DNA of 64,000 bases, from NCBI GenBank assembly GCA_965243715.1, contig CBDEVU010000017.1:806001-870000 (forward strand), given 5' to 3'. Position 1 is the stretch's first letter. Every line of letters begins with the position of its first letter. A program made the translations under genes and the position numbers. The notes beneath the pieces were generated by a model that worked only from the letters and a program-made list of their open reading frames with translations, made no database searches and was not told where the DNA came from. This DNA is from UBA11606 sp965243715 (GTDB lineage Bacteria; Actinomycetota; Acidimicrobiia; Acidimicrobiales; Aldehydirespiratoraceae). This document shows positions 33,615 to 43,296 of the stretch, one piece after another.

Positions 33615-35640
33615 ATGAGCGAAGAAACTACTAAGAATCATGCTGGCTTCATCTGGTCGGTCGCTGACCTGCTCCGGGGTGTCTACAAGCAGTCCGAGTA
33701 TGGCCGGGTCATCCTTGCGCTCACTGTCTTGCGGCGTCTCGATTGCGTCTTGGAACCAAGCAAGGACAAGGTCTTAGAGACGGCCGCCGGACTCCCGGAA
33801 ACGTTGGTGAACCGTGATCCGATCCTAGAACAAGCAGCCGGGCAGGAGTTTTTCAACACCTCGAAGCACACGTTCGCGACGCTGCTAGCCGACCCTGATA
33901 ACGTAGCCGCGAACCTGCGTAATTATGTCGCTGGCTTTTCTGAAACAGCTCGCGACATCGTGGCCAAGTTCAACTTCGATACCCAGATTGAGCGGCTCGA
34001 CGATCACAATTTACTGTACCTTGTGGTGTCGAAATTTGCCGACCTGGACCTGCGTCCGGAGGTCGTGTCGAACCTGGAAATGGGCTACATCTACGAGGAG
34101 TTGATCCGCAAGTTTTCCGAACTGTCCAATGAGACCGCGGGGGAACATTTCACCCCTCGCGAAGTAATCAAGCTGATGGTCAACCTGCTGTTCGCCGACG
34201 ATGATGAGTTGCTGACCAAGCCGGGGGTAGTAAAGACGCTCTTCGATCCGGCCTGTGGCACCGGCGGGATGCTGTCGGTGGCTGATGGGTATCTGCGCCG
34301 ACTCAACCCGCAGGCCCGGCTAGAATTGTTCGGCCAGGAACTAAATGCCGAGACTTACGCGACGTGTCGGGCCGACATGTTGATCAAGGACCAGGATGCT
34401 TCGCGTATCCGATTCGGTAACAGTTTCGACAACGACCAGCATCAGGGGGACCGGTTCGATTATCTGCTGGCCAATCCGCCGTTCGGGGTCGAATGGAAGA
34501 TGGTAGCCAACGTCGTCAAAGCCGAACACGAGACTCAAGGTTTCGCGGGTCGGTTCGGGGCCGGACTGCCCCGCATCAACGACGGCAGTTTCTTATTCCT
34601 TCAACACATGATCGCAAAGATGAAACCGCTTGACGAGGGCGGCTCCCGGCTGGCGATCGTGTTCAACGGCTCGCCGCTGTTCACCGGAGCGGCCGGATCG
34701 GGCGAGTCCGAGATTCGCCGTTGGATCATTGAAAACGACTGGCTCGAAGCCGTTGTCGCCCTGCCCGATCAGCTTTTTTACAACACCGGCATATCGACCT
34801 ACTTTTGGATCGTCACTAACCGTAAAACCCCCCAACGGCAGGGCAAAGTCCAACTGATCGACGCCCGCGAGTCGTTCATCAAGATGCGCAAGAGCCTGGG
34901 TGCGAAACGCAAAGAGATATCGCCCGACCAGATCGACGAGATCACTGGCCTCTACGGCGCATTCGAAGAAGGCCCCAACGTGAAGATCCTCCCCAACCAG
35001 AGCTTCGGGTTCCTGCGCATCACCGTCGAACGGCCCTTGCAGCTTCGCTGGGAGATCAGCGACGATACTCTCGCCGCCGTCGAAGCCGACCCTAAGATCG
35101 CCAAGTTGGAACCCGAACCGCGCCAAGCGCTCGTCGATCAGCTTCGCGCCCATGAGGGTGGAACCTATGCCGTCGAAAAAGATGCTAAGGCTGTCGTGCA
35201 AGGGGCGCTGATACTGGCGACAGGGGACAAAGCCGCGGCCCTCGTCAAAGCCGTCACTGCCGCGCTCGCCGTGCGAGACCCTGAAGCTGCAATTATCACC
35301 GATCGCAAAGGCCAGCCGGCCCCCGACCCTAATCTACGCGACCACGAAAACGTCCCCCCCCCCCCCCCCCGATGTTCCGGTCGTGTTCGAAGCCGACACG
35401 GCGGCCCGGCTCGCCACCGTCGAATACCGCACCGCCATCGACGACTACCTCGAAACCGAAGTTCACGCTTACGTCTCTGACGCTTGGCATGATCCCGCCA
35501 AAACCAAGATCGGCTACGAAATCCCGTTCACCCGCCACTTCTTCGCTTACACCAAACCCCGCCCCCTGGAAGAAATTGACGCCGAAATCAAGGCCCTCGA
35601 AGCCGAGATCCAAGAACTGCTCGCCAAGGTCACGAAGTGA
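33615..35640 (+). CDS. hsdM: Type I restriction-modification methyltransferase HsdM, frame broken at a C17 tract
   Basis: From ATG 33615. The N-terminal HsdM helical domain (GFIWSVADLLRGVYKQSEYG) is followed by the N6-adenine methylase: AGEHFTPREVIKLMVNLLF, SAM motif I DPACGTGGMLSVADG, and motif IV ANPPFGVEW. The frame runs through seventeen C (35354-35370) and, as sequenced, ends at 35480 (621 residues, with about 40 residues out of frame at the end). With 16 C (or 13 or 19) the frame continues into DVPVVFEADTAARLATVEYR and ends at TGA 35638-35640 (about 674 residues), with the expected coiled C-terminus AEIKALEAEIQELLAKV. This is most easily read as a phase-variable gene in the off state. 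HsdM modifies DNA with HsdS. Confidence 0.88.
35354..35370 (+). repeat. C17 homopolymer in hsdM
   Basis: Seventeen consecutive C. It encodes a proline run and sits exactly at the point where the hsdM reading frame changes. The longest homopolymer in the window. Confidence 0.9.
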
Positions 35641-36057
35641 GTAGTCGCAACCTAGTGCGAAGTACCTGGCCGGGATCAACGAGCGGTCACTGCCCGAGCA
35701 AACCGTGAACAACGCATCCGGTCGACATCTCGTTGGTGGGCTACGGCTACCTGGTGGGAGAACCCAAGGAGCTACGGTTCAAGGGCTCCGTCTAGCGCTA
35801 GGAGGCTCTGCGGGACGGCGACACGATTATATCGACTGTCGCCGTACCTTCGCGCCGTTTGGCATGATGGAGAGACCGATGATCTGGTCGTCTCCACCGG
35901 TTTCGCGGTGCTGACACCAATGCAGATCGACTCGCTTCTTCTCTTGGTGGGTTCGCTCCCAGATTCATTGAAGATGGTTGCCCGTTCGGTTTTGTACCCG
36001 ACGGTCAGCGCCCTAGAACTCGGTGATCTACAAGTGCGGATGCCCGCAACAAGCGAG

Positions 36058-36138
36058 CAGCGGGCGATCGCTGATTACCTCGACACCGAAACCGCCCGCA
36101 TCGACGCCCTCATCACCAAGAAACGCCGCCTAATCGAT
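36058..36138 (+). repeat. 81-bp direct repeat, copy 1 (hsdS central conserved region)
   Basis: Matches 36631-36711 at 80 of 81 bases (AAG versus AAA). Encodes the AIADYLDTETARIDALI helix. Near-identical repeats in both conserved regions allow recombination between hsdS halves. Confidence 0.85.
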
Positions 36139-36630
36139 CTCCTCAACGAACGACGCTTGGCCTGTGTTAGCCACAACCTGGCCGTCTGGCTACCCGGTGC
36201 TCCCACTGAAACGAATTGCTGATGTAGCACGAGCAATGTCGACAAGTCGTCAGTCAAGGGCAGTTGCCGGTACGTTCGTCAACTACACCGACGTCTACTA
36301 CGGCGATGACTCACCTCGATGACCATGCGGGCACTGCGACACCTGCGGAGGTAGCTCACGTCGGCGGTGATGTGATCTGACAAAGGATTCAGAGACCGCA
36401 GTGATCGGCATACCCGCAGTTCGTGGATTCGCAGCCCCCGGTCTGATATGCGGGTATCACTTGTCGCTAGTACGGCCACGAACCGTAATAGGCCGGTACC
36501 TCTACTTTGCGATCTCGTCGACCCACGCAAGGGACCAGATGAGCGTAGCTAGTACAGTCGAGTCACTCGGTTTGCCCTCAGGTCAGAGAGCATCAAGCTA
36601 CTGTCTGTGCGGGTACCACCCTTGTCTAAG

Positions 36631-36711
36631 CAGCGGGCGATCGCTGATTACCTCGACACCGAAACCGCCCGCATCGACGCCCTCATCACCAAAAAACGCC
36701 GCCTAATCGAT
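36631..36711 (+). repeat. 81-bp direct repeat, copy 2 (hsdS C-terminal conserved region)
   Basis: Second copy of the repeat at 36058-36138. It lies in the C-terminal conserved helix of the decayed hsdS. Confidence 0.85.
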
Positions 36712-36785
36712 TTACTTGCTGAGCGGCGGCAGGCGCTGATCACGGCAGCGGTCACCGGTAAGCTAGAGATTCCGGAGGTGGCGGC

Positions 36786-37721
36786 GTGAGTAGCCAGTAT
36801 GCGCTGACCATTCAGGTAATATCCGGCGATCCCGACGGTGTGCTGGTTGTCGAGAAATCGAACTGGTCAGGCCGAGGGGTCATGTTCAGGCGCGCCGATT
36901 TGAAGGCAGCTCTCGATCAGTCGATTTCATCTCCGGGTGTCTACGTGTTGTTGGGTGATGATCCAAAGGGCGAGTTTGACAGCCAGATCTATGTGGGCCA
37001 GGGGGAGGAAGTCCGGAGACGTCTAGATCAGCACCACAGCGACGACGCGAAGGAGTTCTGGACCAACACCGTGGTGTTCGTCTCCAAGGATTCGAGTCTG
37101 AACCGCGCTCACATCCTGCACCTGGAGGCCCGACTCCTCGGACTGGCCGACGCGGCGAAACTCGTGCGGGTGGCGAACGGCAACCGGCCCGCCGCGCCGT
37201 CACTTTCGGCGATCGTCCAAGCGGAAGCCGAAGGGTTTCTTTCGGATATGCTGGCGATCTTCTCGGTGTTCAACATCGAGGCATTCGACGAGCCAAAAGC
37301 GCCCGCTAAGCCTAAATCACCCCAAAGGCCGGAACCGACCGCAAGGCCGCAAATGTCCGCAAGGCCAAAAGCCTCGGCTAGTACTTCGCCGCGCCGGTAC
37401 TTCCTCAAGGGTCCTGATGCTGCGGGAGAGGGCGAACAGCGTTCTAGCGGCTTCTTCGTCTTTGCCGGGGCCACCGCACGGATCAAAGAGACTGCCTCCA
37501 TGAGTTCGAGTAACCGTCAGATACGTAAAAAGTTGCTCAGAGCCGGGGTGCTCAAGGAGGAAGGCGATGTCTATCGACTGGTCGAGGACCATCTGTTTGG
37601 GTCACCGTCCATGGCGGCAGTGGTGCTTCTGTCCAGCAACGCCAACGGCCGCAATGCATGGAAGGACGCTAACGGCGTGACCTTGAAAGAGCACCAGCGT
37701 GCCAAACAGGCAGGCCAATGA
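36786..37721 (+). CDS. GIY-YIG nuclease-family protein with DUF4357 domain
   Basis: 311 residues. The GIY-YIG core is at about 50-80: GVYVLLGDD, then QIYVGQGEEVRRRLDQHH, where the second motif is IYVGQG. A low-complexity lysine-proline linker follows (PKAPAKPKSPQRPEPTARP), then a C-terminal DUF4357-like domain (SNRQIRKKLLRAGVLKEEG, then MAAVVLLSSNANGRNAWKDA). Such proteins are often found inside restriction loci, but their function is not established. Start GTG 36786 overlaps the hsdS stop and its stop overlaps hsdR, so it is part of the restriction operon. Confidence 0.83.
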   Translation: MSSQYALTIQVISGDPDGVLVVEKSNWSGRGVMFRRADLKAALDQSISSPGVYVLLGDDPKGEFDSQIYVGQGEEVRRRLDQHHSDDAKEFWTNTVVFVSKDSSLNRAHILHLEARLLGLADAAKLVRVANGNRPAAPSLSAIVQAEAEGFLSDMLAIFSVFNIEAFDEPKAPAKPKSPQRPEPTARPQMSARPKASASTSPRRYFLKGPDAAGEGEQRSSGFFVFAGATARIKETASMSSSNRQIRKKLLRAGVLKEEGDVYRLVEDHLFGSPSMAAVVLLSSNANGRNAWKDANGVTLKEHQRAKQAGQ

Positions 37722-40657
37722 GCGCCGCTAACGAGGCGGCCTTCGAGGATCACATTACCCGCTGGCTCACAGAGCACGGCGGCTACGGGAGGGTGAAAGT
37801 CGGCAACGCAGGAGCGGGGCCGCGTGATTTTGATGCCGACACGGGGATAGACACCGCGGATCTGTTCGAGTTCATCGGCGCAACCCAGGCCGAGTCGTGG
37901 GGTCGTTTGATTGACGCTGGTTACGGCGGCGACGCTAACGCGGCCCAGGCCGGGTTCGTATTGCGCTTAGCATCGGAGTTGGACAAGCGCGGCACCGTTG
38001 ATGTGCTGCGCCACGGGACCTCGGATCGTAACGTCAAGATCCGGCTCGCGTTCTTCAGACCCGCGCACGGGCGAGCGCCGGAATTAGCCGAACGGTACCA
38101 GTCGAACCTGTTGACGGTGACCCGGCAGCTCCCGTTCGATCCGAGAAGTTTGCAGACGATCGACCTGGGGTTGTTCGTGAACGGCATCCCGGTGGCGACC
38201 GCGGAGTTGAAAAACCCGCTGACCGGACAAAGCGTCGAGGACGCGATCGTTCAGTACCGAAAAGACCGCGATCCGAAGAACCGGACGTTGGCGCGGCTAG
38301 GGATGGTGCACTTCGCTGTTGACCCGTCCTCGGTGGCGATGACGACACATCTGAGAGGGACCCGGACCCGGTTTTTGCCGTTCAACCAAGGCCACAACCT
38401 CGGCGCGGGTAACCCGCCCAACCCTAACGGGCACCGCACCGCTTACCTGTGGGAACAGGTCTGGTCGCGGGACGCTTGGATGGACATCCTGGGCCGTTTC
38501 ATCCACGTCGAAAAGCCCCGCCGAGGATCCCGGGCTCGCCCCGAGGTAATTTTCCCCCGGTTCCATCAATGGGACGCGGTGCGGTGCTTAGAAAACGACG
38601 CCAAAGCCAACGGTGCGGGCCGGAACTATCTAGTGCAGCACTCGGCCGGTTCGGGAAAGTCGAACTCGATCGCCTGGCTAGCTCATCGGTTGTCGTCGCT
38701 GCACAACAACGACGACGAAGAAGTGTTTGCAAAGGTCGTGGTGATCACCGATCGGATCATCTTGGATCGTCAACTCCAGGACACGATCAGCCAATTCGAC
38801 CACGCCACCGGCGTAGTCAAACGAATAGATAAATCCGCTTTGCAGTTGGCCCAAGCGCTCACCGGCGAGGGTGCCCGGATCATCATCACGACGCTGCAAA
38901 AATTTCCGTTCATCTTCGACAAGATCGCAAAACTCCCCGACCGCACCTACGCCGTTATCGTCGACGAGGCCCACTCGTCCCAAACCGGCGAAGCGGCCAA
39001 AGAACTGCGGCGAGCCCTCGGCACGGCCGAAGCTGGGATCGACGGCGATGACGAGCCGACAGACGCCGAGACGTTGCTGGCCAGAGCGGTAGCGGCCCGG
39101 GGCCGTCAGCCGAACCTGTCGTTCTTCGCGTTCACTGCAACCCCCAAAGGCCGCACCCTAGAAGTGTTCGGTGAGCGCAACGCCGACGGTCGCCATCAGC
39201 CCTTCCATCTTTATCCGATGCGCCAAGCCATCGAGGAAGGATTCATCGAAGACGTGCTGGCGAGCTACGTCACCTACAACCAGTACGTCCACATCGAGAA
39301 GTCGATCCTCGACGATCCCGCCTACGACACCGACAAGGCCCGCGCCGCGCTGGCCCGGTTCATCGTGTTGCATCCCAACAATCTGGACCAGAAGGCCGAG
39401 ATCATCATCGAGCATTTCCGCACAAAAATCGCCGGGTCGGTCCCCGGTCAGGCCAAAGCAATGGTCGTGTGCTCGTCGCGATTACATGCGGTTCGTATGA
39501 GGCAATCTTTGCGTCGCTACGTCATCGAACATGGCTACGGGCTTGGCGTGCTCGTAGCTTTCTCCGGCGAAGTAGACGGACTGACCGAGTCGAAGGCCAA
39601 CGGCTTTCCCGAAACTCGCACCGCGGCACAGTTCGACACCGACGACTGGCCGATCATGGTCGTGGCCGAGAAGTTCCAGACCGGGTTCGATCAGCCCAAA
39701 CTCGTCGCCATGTACGTCGACAAGACCCTCACCGGCCTCGCCGCAGTGCAAACCTTGTCGCGGCTCAACCGTATCCACCCCCAAAAGTTAGGCACCTTCG
39801 TGCTCGACTTCGTCAACGACGCCGACCAGATTCGCGAATCGTTCGCTGTGTACCACGGTAAAACTATCGCCCCGCCAACCGACCCGAACCTGCTCTTCGA
39901 CACCCGTCGAGCATTGAACGTCTTCCGCGTTCTCGACCCTGGTGAGATAAAACAGGCGGCGATTTTACTCATGGCTGAAGGCACCCACGCCCAAATCGAC
40001 GCGGCCCTGCAACCCGCCGTCGACCGTTTCGCCGCGCTCGACGAAGAAGATCAGGAAACATTTCGCGACGCCCTAATCCGGTTCGTGCGCGTCTACGGCT
40101 TCCTCGCTCAGATCGTGCCGTTCGCCAACGCGGACCTAGAACGCGATTACCTCTACTGCCGCGCCCTCTCAGCGCTAATCCGAGAACACAAACCCGGCCT
40201 CGGCATCGACCTCGGCTCCGAAATTGAACTCACCCATTTGCGTCACGAAATGACCTTCGAAGGTTCCATTTCGCTGCCTGGCGGTGAAGGCGAAATCGTC
40301 ACTATCACCGGCGACACCGGCCCGCTGAGCGACCCCGAGGAAGAAACGTTGTCGGAGATCATCGCCCGCATCAACGATCGCTTCGGCACTGACTGGACCG
40401 ACGAAGACCGCCTCGTGTTCGAAGCCGCGGCCGGAGACCTTATCAACGACACCGAACTTCAGAACCAGGCCCTCAATAACGACGCAGCTACCTTCCGTCA
40501 GCAGGTCTTTCCCGGCCGCTACCAAAAAGCCCTACTTGATCGCCGTGACCGTAACGCCGAAGTCATCTACACCTACCTCGACAGCGAGGACCTCCAAGAC
40601 GAGATCCTGGACGTATTGGCGGCAAAAATCCAAAAACTCGCCACCGCTGCCCGCTAG
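37718..40657 (+). CDS. hsdR: Type I restriction enzyme HsdR
   Basis: 979 residues, complete. The N-terminal PD-(D/E)XK nuclease has TIDLGLFVNGIPVATAELKN (D...E-L-K) and SVEDAIVQYRKDR (QxxxY). The helicase motor has QHSAGSGKSNSIAWLAHRL (Walker A), VIVDEAHSSQTG (DEAH), FFAFTATPKGRT (motif III), FQTGFDQPKLVAMYVDKTL (motif V) and QTLSRLNRIHP (motif VI). It translocates and cuts unmodified DNA when bound to HsdM and HsdS. It overlaps the GIY-YIG gene by four bases. It is intact although hsdS is decayed and hsdM is out of frame. Confidence 0.95.
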   Translation: MSAANEAAFEDHITRWLTEHGGYGRVKVGNAGAGPRDFDADTGIDTADLFEFIGATQAESWGRLIDAGYGGDANAAQAGFVLRLASELDKRGTVDVLRHGTSDRNVKIRLAFFRPAHGRAPELAERYQSNLLTVTRQLPFDPRSLQTIDLGLFVNGIPVATAELKNPLTGQSVEDAIVQYRKDRDPKNRTLARLGMVHFAVDPSSVAMTTHLRGTRTRFLPFNQGHNLGAGNPPNPNGHRTAYLWEQVWSRDAWMDILGRFIHVEKPRRGSRARPEVIFPRFHQWDAVRCLENDAKANGAGRNYLVQHSAGSGKSNSIAWLAHRLSSLHNNDDEEVFAKVVVITDRIILDRQLQDTISQFDHATGVVKRIDKSALQLAQALTGEGARIIITTLQKFPFIFDKIAKLPDRTYAVIVDEAHSSQTGEAAKELRRALGTAEAGIDGDDEPTDAETLLARAVAARGRQPNLSFFAFTATPKGRTLEVFGERNADGRHQPFHLYPMRQAIEEGFIEDVLASYVTYNQYVHIEKSILDDPAYDTDKARAALARFIVLHPNNLDQKAEIIIEHFRTKIAGSVPGQAKAMVVCSSRLHAVRMRQSLRRYVIEHGYGLGVLVAFSGEVDGLTESKANGFPETRTAAQFDTDDWPIMVVAEKFQTGFDQPKLVAMYVDKTLTGLAAVQTLSRLNRIHPQKLGTFVLDFVNDADQIRESFAVYHGKTIAPPTDPNLLFDTRRALNVFRVLDPGEIKQAAILLMAEGTHAQIDAALQPAVDRFAALDEEDQETFRDALIRFVRVYGFLAQIVPFANADLERDYLYCRALSALIREHKPGLGIDLGSEIELTHLRHEMTFEGSISLPGGEGEIVTITGDTGPLSDPEEETLSEIIARINDRFGTDWTDEDRLVFEAAAGDLINDTELQNQALNNDAATFRQQVFPGRYQKALLDRRDRNAEVIYTYLDSEDLQDEILDVLAAKIQKLATAAR

Positions 40658-40756
40658 AACGAACCCGGCCAATCGGGATCACAACTCGCGATCGATTGTT
40701 GGGCTAGCATTATTGTAGTCAAGGTGACGGTCGGTGGCTCCGAGGAAGATGATCGA

Positions 40757-41746
40757 ATGTGGTTTCAGGAATTAGTCGGATTCGAAGAGACAACGGCAGA
40801 AGCGGTTCGGGGCAAGCTGCGGGTTGATGGCGATCAGATGACGTCACTTGTCAACGGTCGGGAGATGGGGTGTGGCGTACTTGAGGTGCTTTCTCTCGGA
40901 GAACTTCGACAACGCACGGCCGCCTCTGTCGAAGGGTTGGGGCCAAACACGGTACGTGAGCTTGTTAGCGACGCCGGTGCTATACACCGCGACCCCGGCA
41001 ATGCCGGAGCGACGTTTCAAGTGGCGTCGCAGTTCAATCTTCTTGAGAATGTGTCGCCAGACTTTGGCCCTGAAGCGGGCGTCGCCGGTTATCAAAGCGA
41101 TTCCACGCAAGGCCCAGCGTGTGCGGTGGCATGTGGTGCCGGCACGATTTATCGCAACTACTTCGTTGCGGTGAACGGCGAAGTCGGGCAGAGCAGCGGC
41201 GCTCAGGTGGACTGTCTCGATGCCGTCGGCCACCACCTGTTCCCCAACGTTTCCAGACCCTGGACTATGCGAAATGGCTATGCGTTGTTCGACCGCGCTG
41301 GACTCGACGCGGTCAACGCCCGGCTCGATTCGATGAACCAAAGCGAGATCGATGCGGTGAAAGCGCAGGTGCGGGTTGGGGTACACCAGCACGTCGAGGT
41401 GACCTCTGTCCCCCGCGGCCACTTGGTGACACAGGTGTACTGTTCGGCGTTACCGGTGGCCTACAACCGAGAACCCAGTGCGCTTTTCGCACCATTTGCC
41501 CGACTCGTCCTCGACGCGACCTACGAGGCCACCCTTCAAGCCGCGGTGCTCAACGCTTCGGAGACTGGGAACCGGACGGTCTTTTTGACCCTGGTTGGTG
41601 GAGGAGTTTTTGGCAACGAAATAGCGTGGATCATCGATGCAATCGAGCGAGCGTGTCATACCGTCGCCGATGCGAACCTCGACGTGGCCGTCGTCAGTTA
41701 TCGCAACTCAAGCTCCGCGGTGGCTGCGATGGTTCGTCGCTTCTGA
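40757..41746 (+). CDS. Macrodomain-like protein
   Basis: About 329 residues from ATG 40757, which has a good ribosome-binding site (GAGGAAG); the frame is open from GTG 40724. Features are ATFQVASQFNLLENVSPDFG, YQSDSTQGPACAVACGAGTI, YRNYFVAVNG and, near the C-terminus, VFLTLVGGGVFGNEIAWIID, which looks like the GGGVFG phosphate-binding loop of macrodomains that bind ADP-ribose. The overall family was not identified with certainty. It is an isolated gene between the restriction locus and the ATPase pair. A role in ADP-ribose or NAD-related signalling is a guess. Confidence 0.6.
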   Translation: MWFQELVGFEETTAEAVRGKLRVDGDQMTSLVNGREMGCGVLEVLSLGELRQRTAASVEGLGPNTVRELVSDAGAIHRDPGNAGATFQVASQFNLLENVSPDFGPEAGVAGYQSDSTQGPACAVACGAGTIYRNYFVAVNGEVGQSSGAQVDCLDAVGHHLFPNVSRPWTMRNGYALFDRAGLDAVNARLDSMNQSEIDAVKAQVRVGVHQHVEVTSVPRGHLVTQVYCSALPVAYNREPSALFAPFARLVLDATYEATLQAAVLNASETGNRTVFLTLVGGGVFGNEIAWIIDAIERACHTVADANLDVAVVSYRNSSSAVAAMVRRF

Positions 41747-41868
41747 TCAGGAATCCTGTTGCCAGCTTGGCGAGGCGCTCGATCGGGACTGCATAACCGT
41801 CCAGCGCTGGCGGGCATAGCGAAAACGTCAACTAGTGACAGTGACGGTCGAAGCACTAGTCTGAAGCC

Positions 41869-43296
41869 ATGCTCACGCATCTTGAGGTCAGCGGATTCAA
41901 GAACTTGCGCTCATTGAGCATCGACTTTGGACCTTTTACATGCATAGCGGGCGAGAACGGAGCGGGAAAGTCCAATGTATTCGACGCGATCGAGTTCATA
42001 AGTCTGTTGTCATCTCGATCGCTTATGGAGGCCGCGCAGGAAGTCCGTTCCACCCGCGATGACCGCACTGGCGATCCGCGTGATCTGTTCTGGCCGGGCA
42101 TGATCGACCGCGGCCAGACGATGAGCTTAGCAGTCGAGATGATTCTGCCCCGCTCTGTCGAAGATGACTTTGGCCGTGTCGCCGAAGCTTCGATCACCTT
42201 CGTTCGTTACGAGGTAGACATTGGCTACGAGCCACCAAGTGGCCTCGAGAAGATCGGACGTCTAATACTAGCCCGAGAGTCCTTGATCCCCATCAAACTT
42301 AGCGACGCACCGAAACGATTGGGATTCCCCCATTCGGCCGGAAAGTTTCGTAAAGCAGTCGTTACCGGCCGTCGAGCCGGCGCTCCGTTCATCTCTACCG
42401 AAGATCGCGAGGGAGATAAGATCATCACCGTTCATCAGGACGGCGGCAGCCGCGGAAAGCCAAAACCGGCGTCCGCGGCTCGGGCCTCGACGACAGTTGT
42501 GAGCACGATTACCGGCGCTGACGATCCCACCATCCTGGCCGCTCGCCGAGAGATGCAAAACTGGCAAAGGCTGGCGCTTGAACCGTCCGCACTTCGGGCC
42601 TCCGACCGCTACACCGACATTCGCCGTATGGCCGTAAACGGTCGTCACCTTCCCGCGACGCTGTTTCGAATCGCGACACGCGCCCCCGCCCCCGGGTTGG
42701 ACCCTGAACCTTTAGACACCTACGCCCGGGTCGCCTCGCGGCTCAGCTCCCTAACTAGCGTCGGAGTCCGGAGCGTTTCGGTGGATACCGACGACACACG
42801 GGAGCTGATTACTCTCAAGCTTGCGGATAACAACGGCATCGAACTGCCAGCCCGATCCCTTTCCGAAGGCACTCTGCGCTTCCTCGCTCTCGCGGTGATG
42901 CTTGAGGACCCTGACGGCGAAGGCGTTGTATGCATGGAAGAGCCTGAGAATGGTATTCATCCGGCGAACCTCGAGGCAATAGTCGAGTTGCTCCGTGACC
43001 TTGCCGTGGATCCCCACGAACCACCAGGAGATGACAATCAGGTCCGGCAAATTATTGTCAACACACACTCCCCGGCATTAGTGCAATTGTTGAAACCAGA
43101 AGAACTCTTATTCGCCACCGCCAATGCAACCAGAGACGAATCGGGACAAATCTCGCGTGTCCTACGACTAGCGCCGCTGAGCGGAACCTGGCGGGAAGGA
43201 CGTCAAGACGAACCTCCCGTTGCCAAAGCTGACATACTGCCCTACCTCACCATCCCTCCCGAATCACAACTAACGCTCGAATCTATTTCTGTATGA
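41869..43296 (+). CDS. AAA/ABC-type ATPase of an OLD-like two-gene defence module
   Basis: 475 residues. LEVSGFKNLRSLSIDFGPFT and CIAGENGAGKSNVFDAIEF (Walker A) start the protein; ARSLSEGTLRFLALAVML is the signature region, GVVCMEEPENGIHPANLEAI the Walker B and D-loop, and QIIVNTHSPALVQLL the switch histidine. This is the AAA_21/RecF-like ATPase type. Its stop overlaps the start of a TOPRIM-like gene (ATGA), an arrangement seen in OLD-type and PARIS-like anti-phage systems. The exact system is not assigned. Confidence 0.83.
   Translation: MLTHLEVSGFKNLRSLSIDFGPFTCIAGENGAGKSNVFDAIEFISLLSSRSLMEAAQEVRSTRDDRTGDPRDLFWPGMIDRGQTMSLAVEMILPRSVEDDFGRVAEASITFVRYEVDIGYEPPSGLEKIGRLILARESLIPIKLSDAPKRLGFPHSAGKFRKAVVTGRRAGAPFISTEDREGDKIITVHQDGGSRGKPKPASAARASTTVVSTITGADDPTILAARREMQNWQRLALEPSALRASDRYTDIRRMAVNGRHLPATLFRIATRAPAPGLDPEPLDTYARVASRLSSLTSVGVRSVSVDTDDTRELITLKLADNNGIELPARSLSEGTLRFLALAVMLEDPDGEGVVCMEEPENGIHPANLEAIVELLRDLAVDPHEPPGDDNQVRQIIVNTHSPALVQLLKPEELLFATANATRDESGQISRVLRLAPLSGTWREGRQDEPPVAKADILPYLTIPPESQLTLESISV

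Larger units (their letters stand above)
35637..36789 (+). pseudogene. hsdS: Type I specificity subunit HsdS, decayed
   Basis: Pieces of both halves are visible in changing frames: KYLAGINERSLPEQT, then ISLVGYGYLVGEPKELRF and GDTIISTV for the first target-recognition domain; EQRAIADYLDTETARIDALI plus TKKRRLIDLL for the first conserved region; PVLPLKRIADVARAM and GTFVNYTDVYYGDDSPR, then a stop, then KDSETAVIGIPAV and GRYLYFAISSTHARDQM for the second domain; and again KQRAIADYLDTETARIDALI ending AVTGKLEIPEVAA. At least four frame breaks or stops occur. The gene starts at GTG 35637 overlapping the hsdM stop. Without a working HsdS the system could not recognise DNA. Confidence 0.85.

Noticed and set aside
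41119..41796. Second plus-strand frame of 225 codons over the macrodomain-like gene
   Set aside because: Arginine-rich shadow frame of the real gene.
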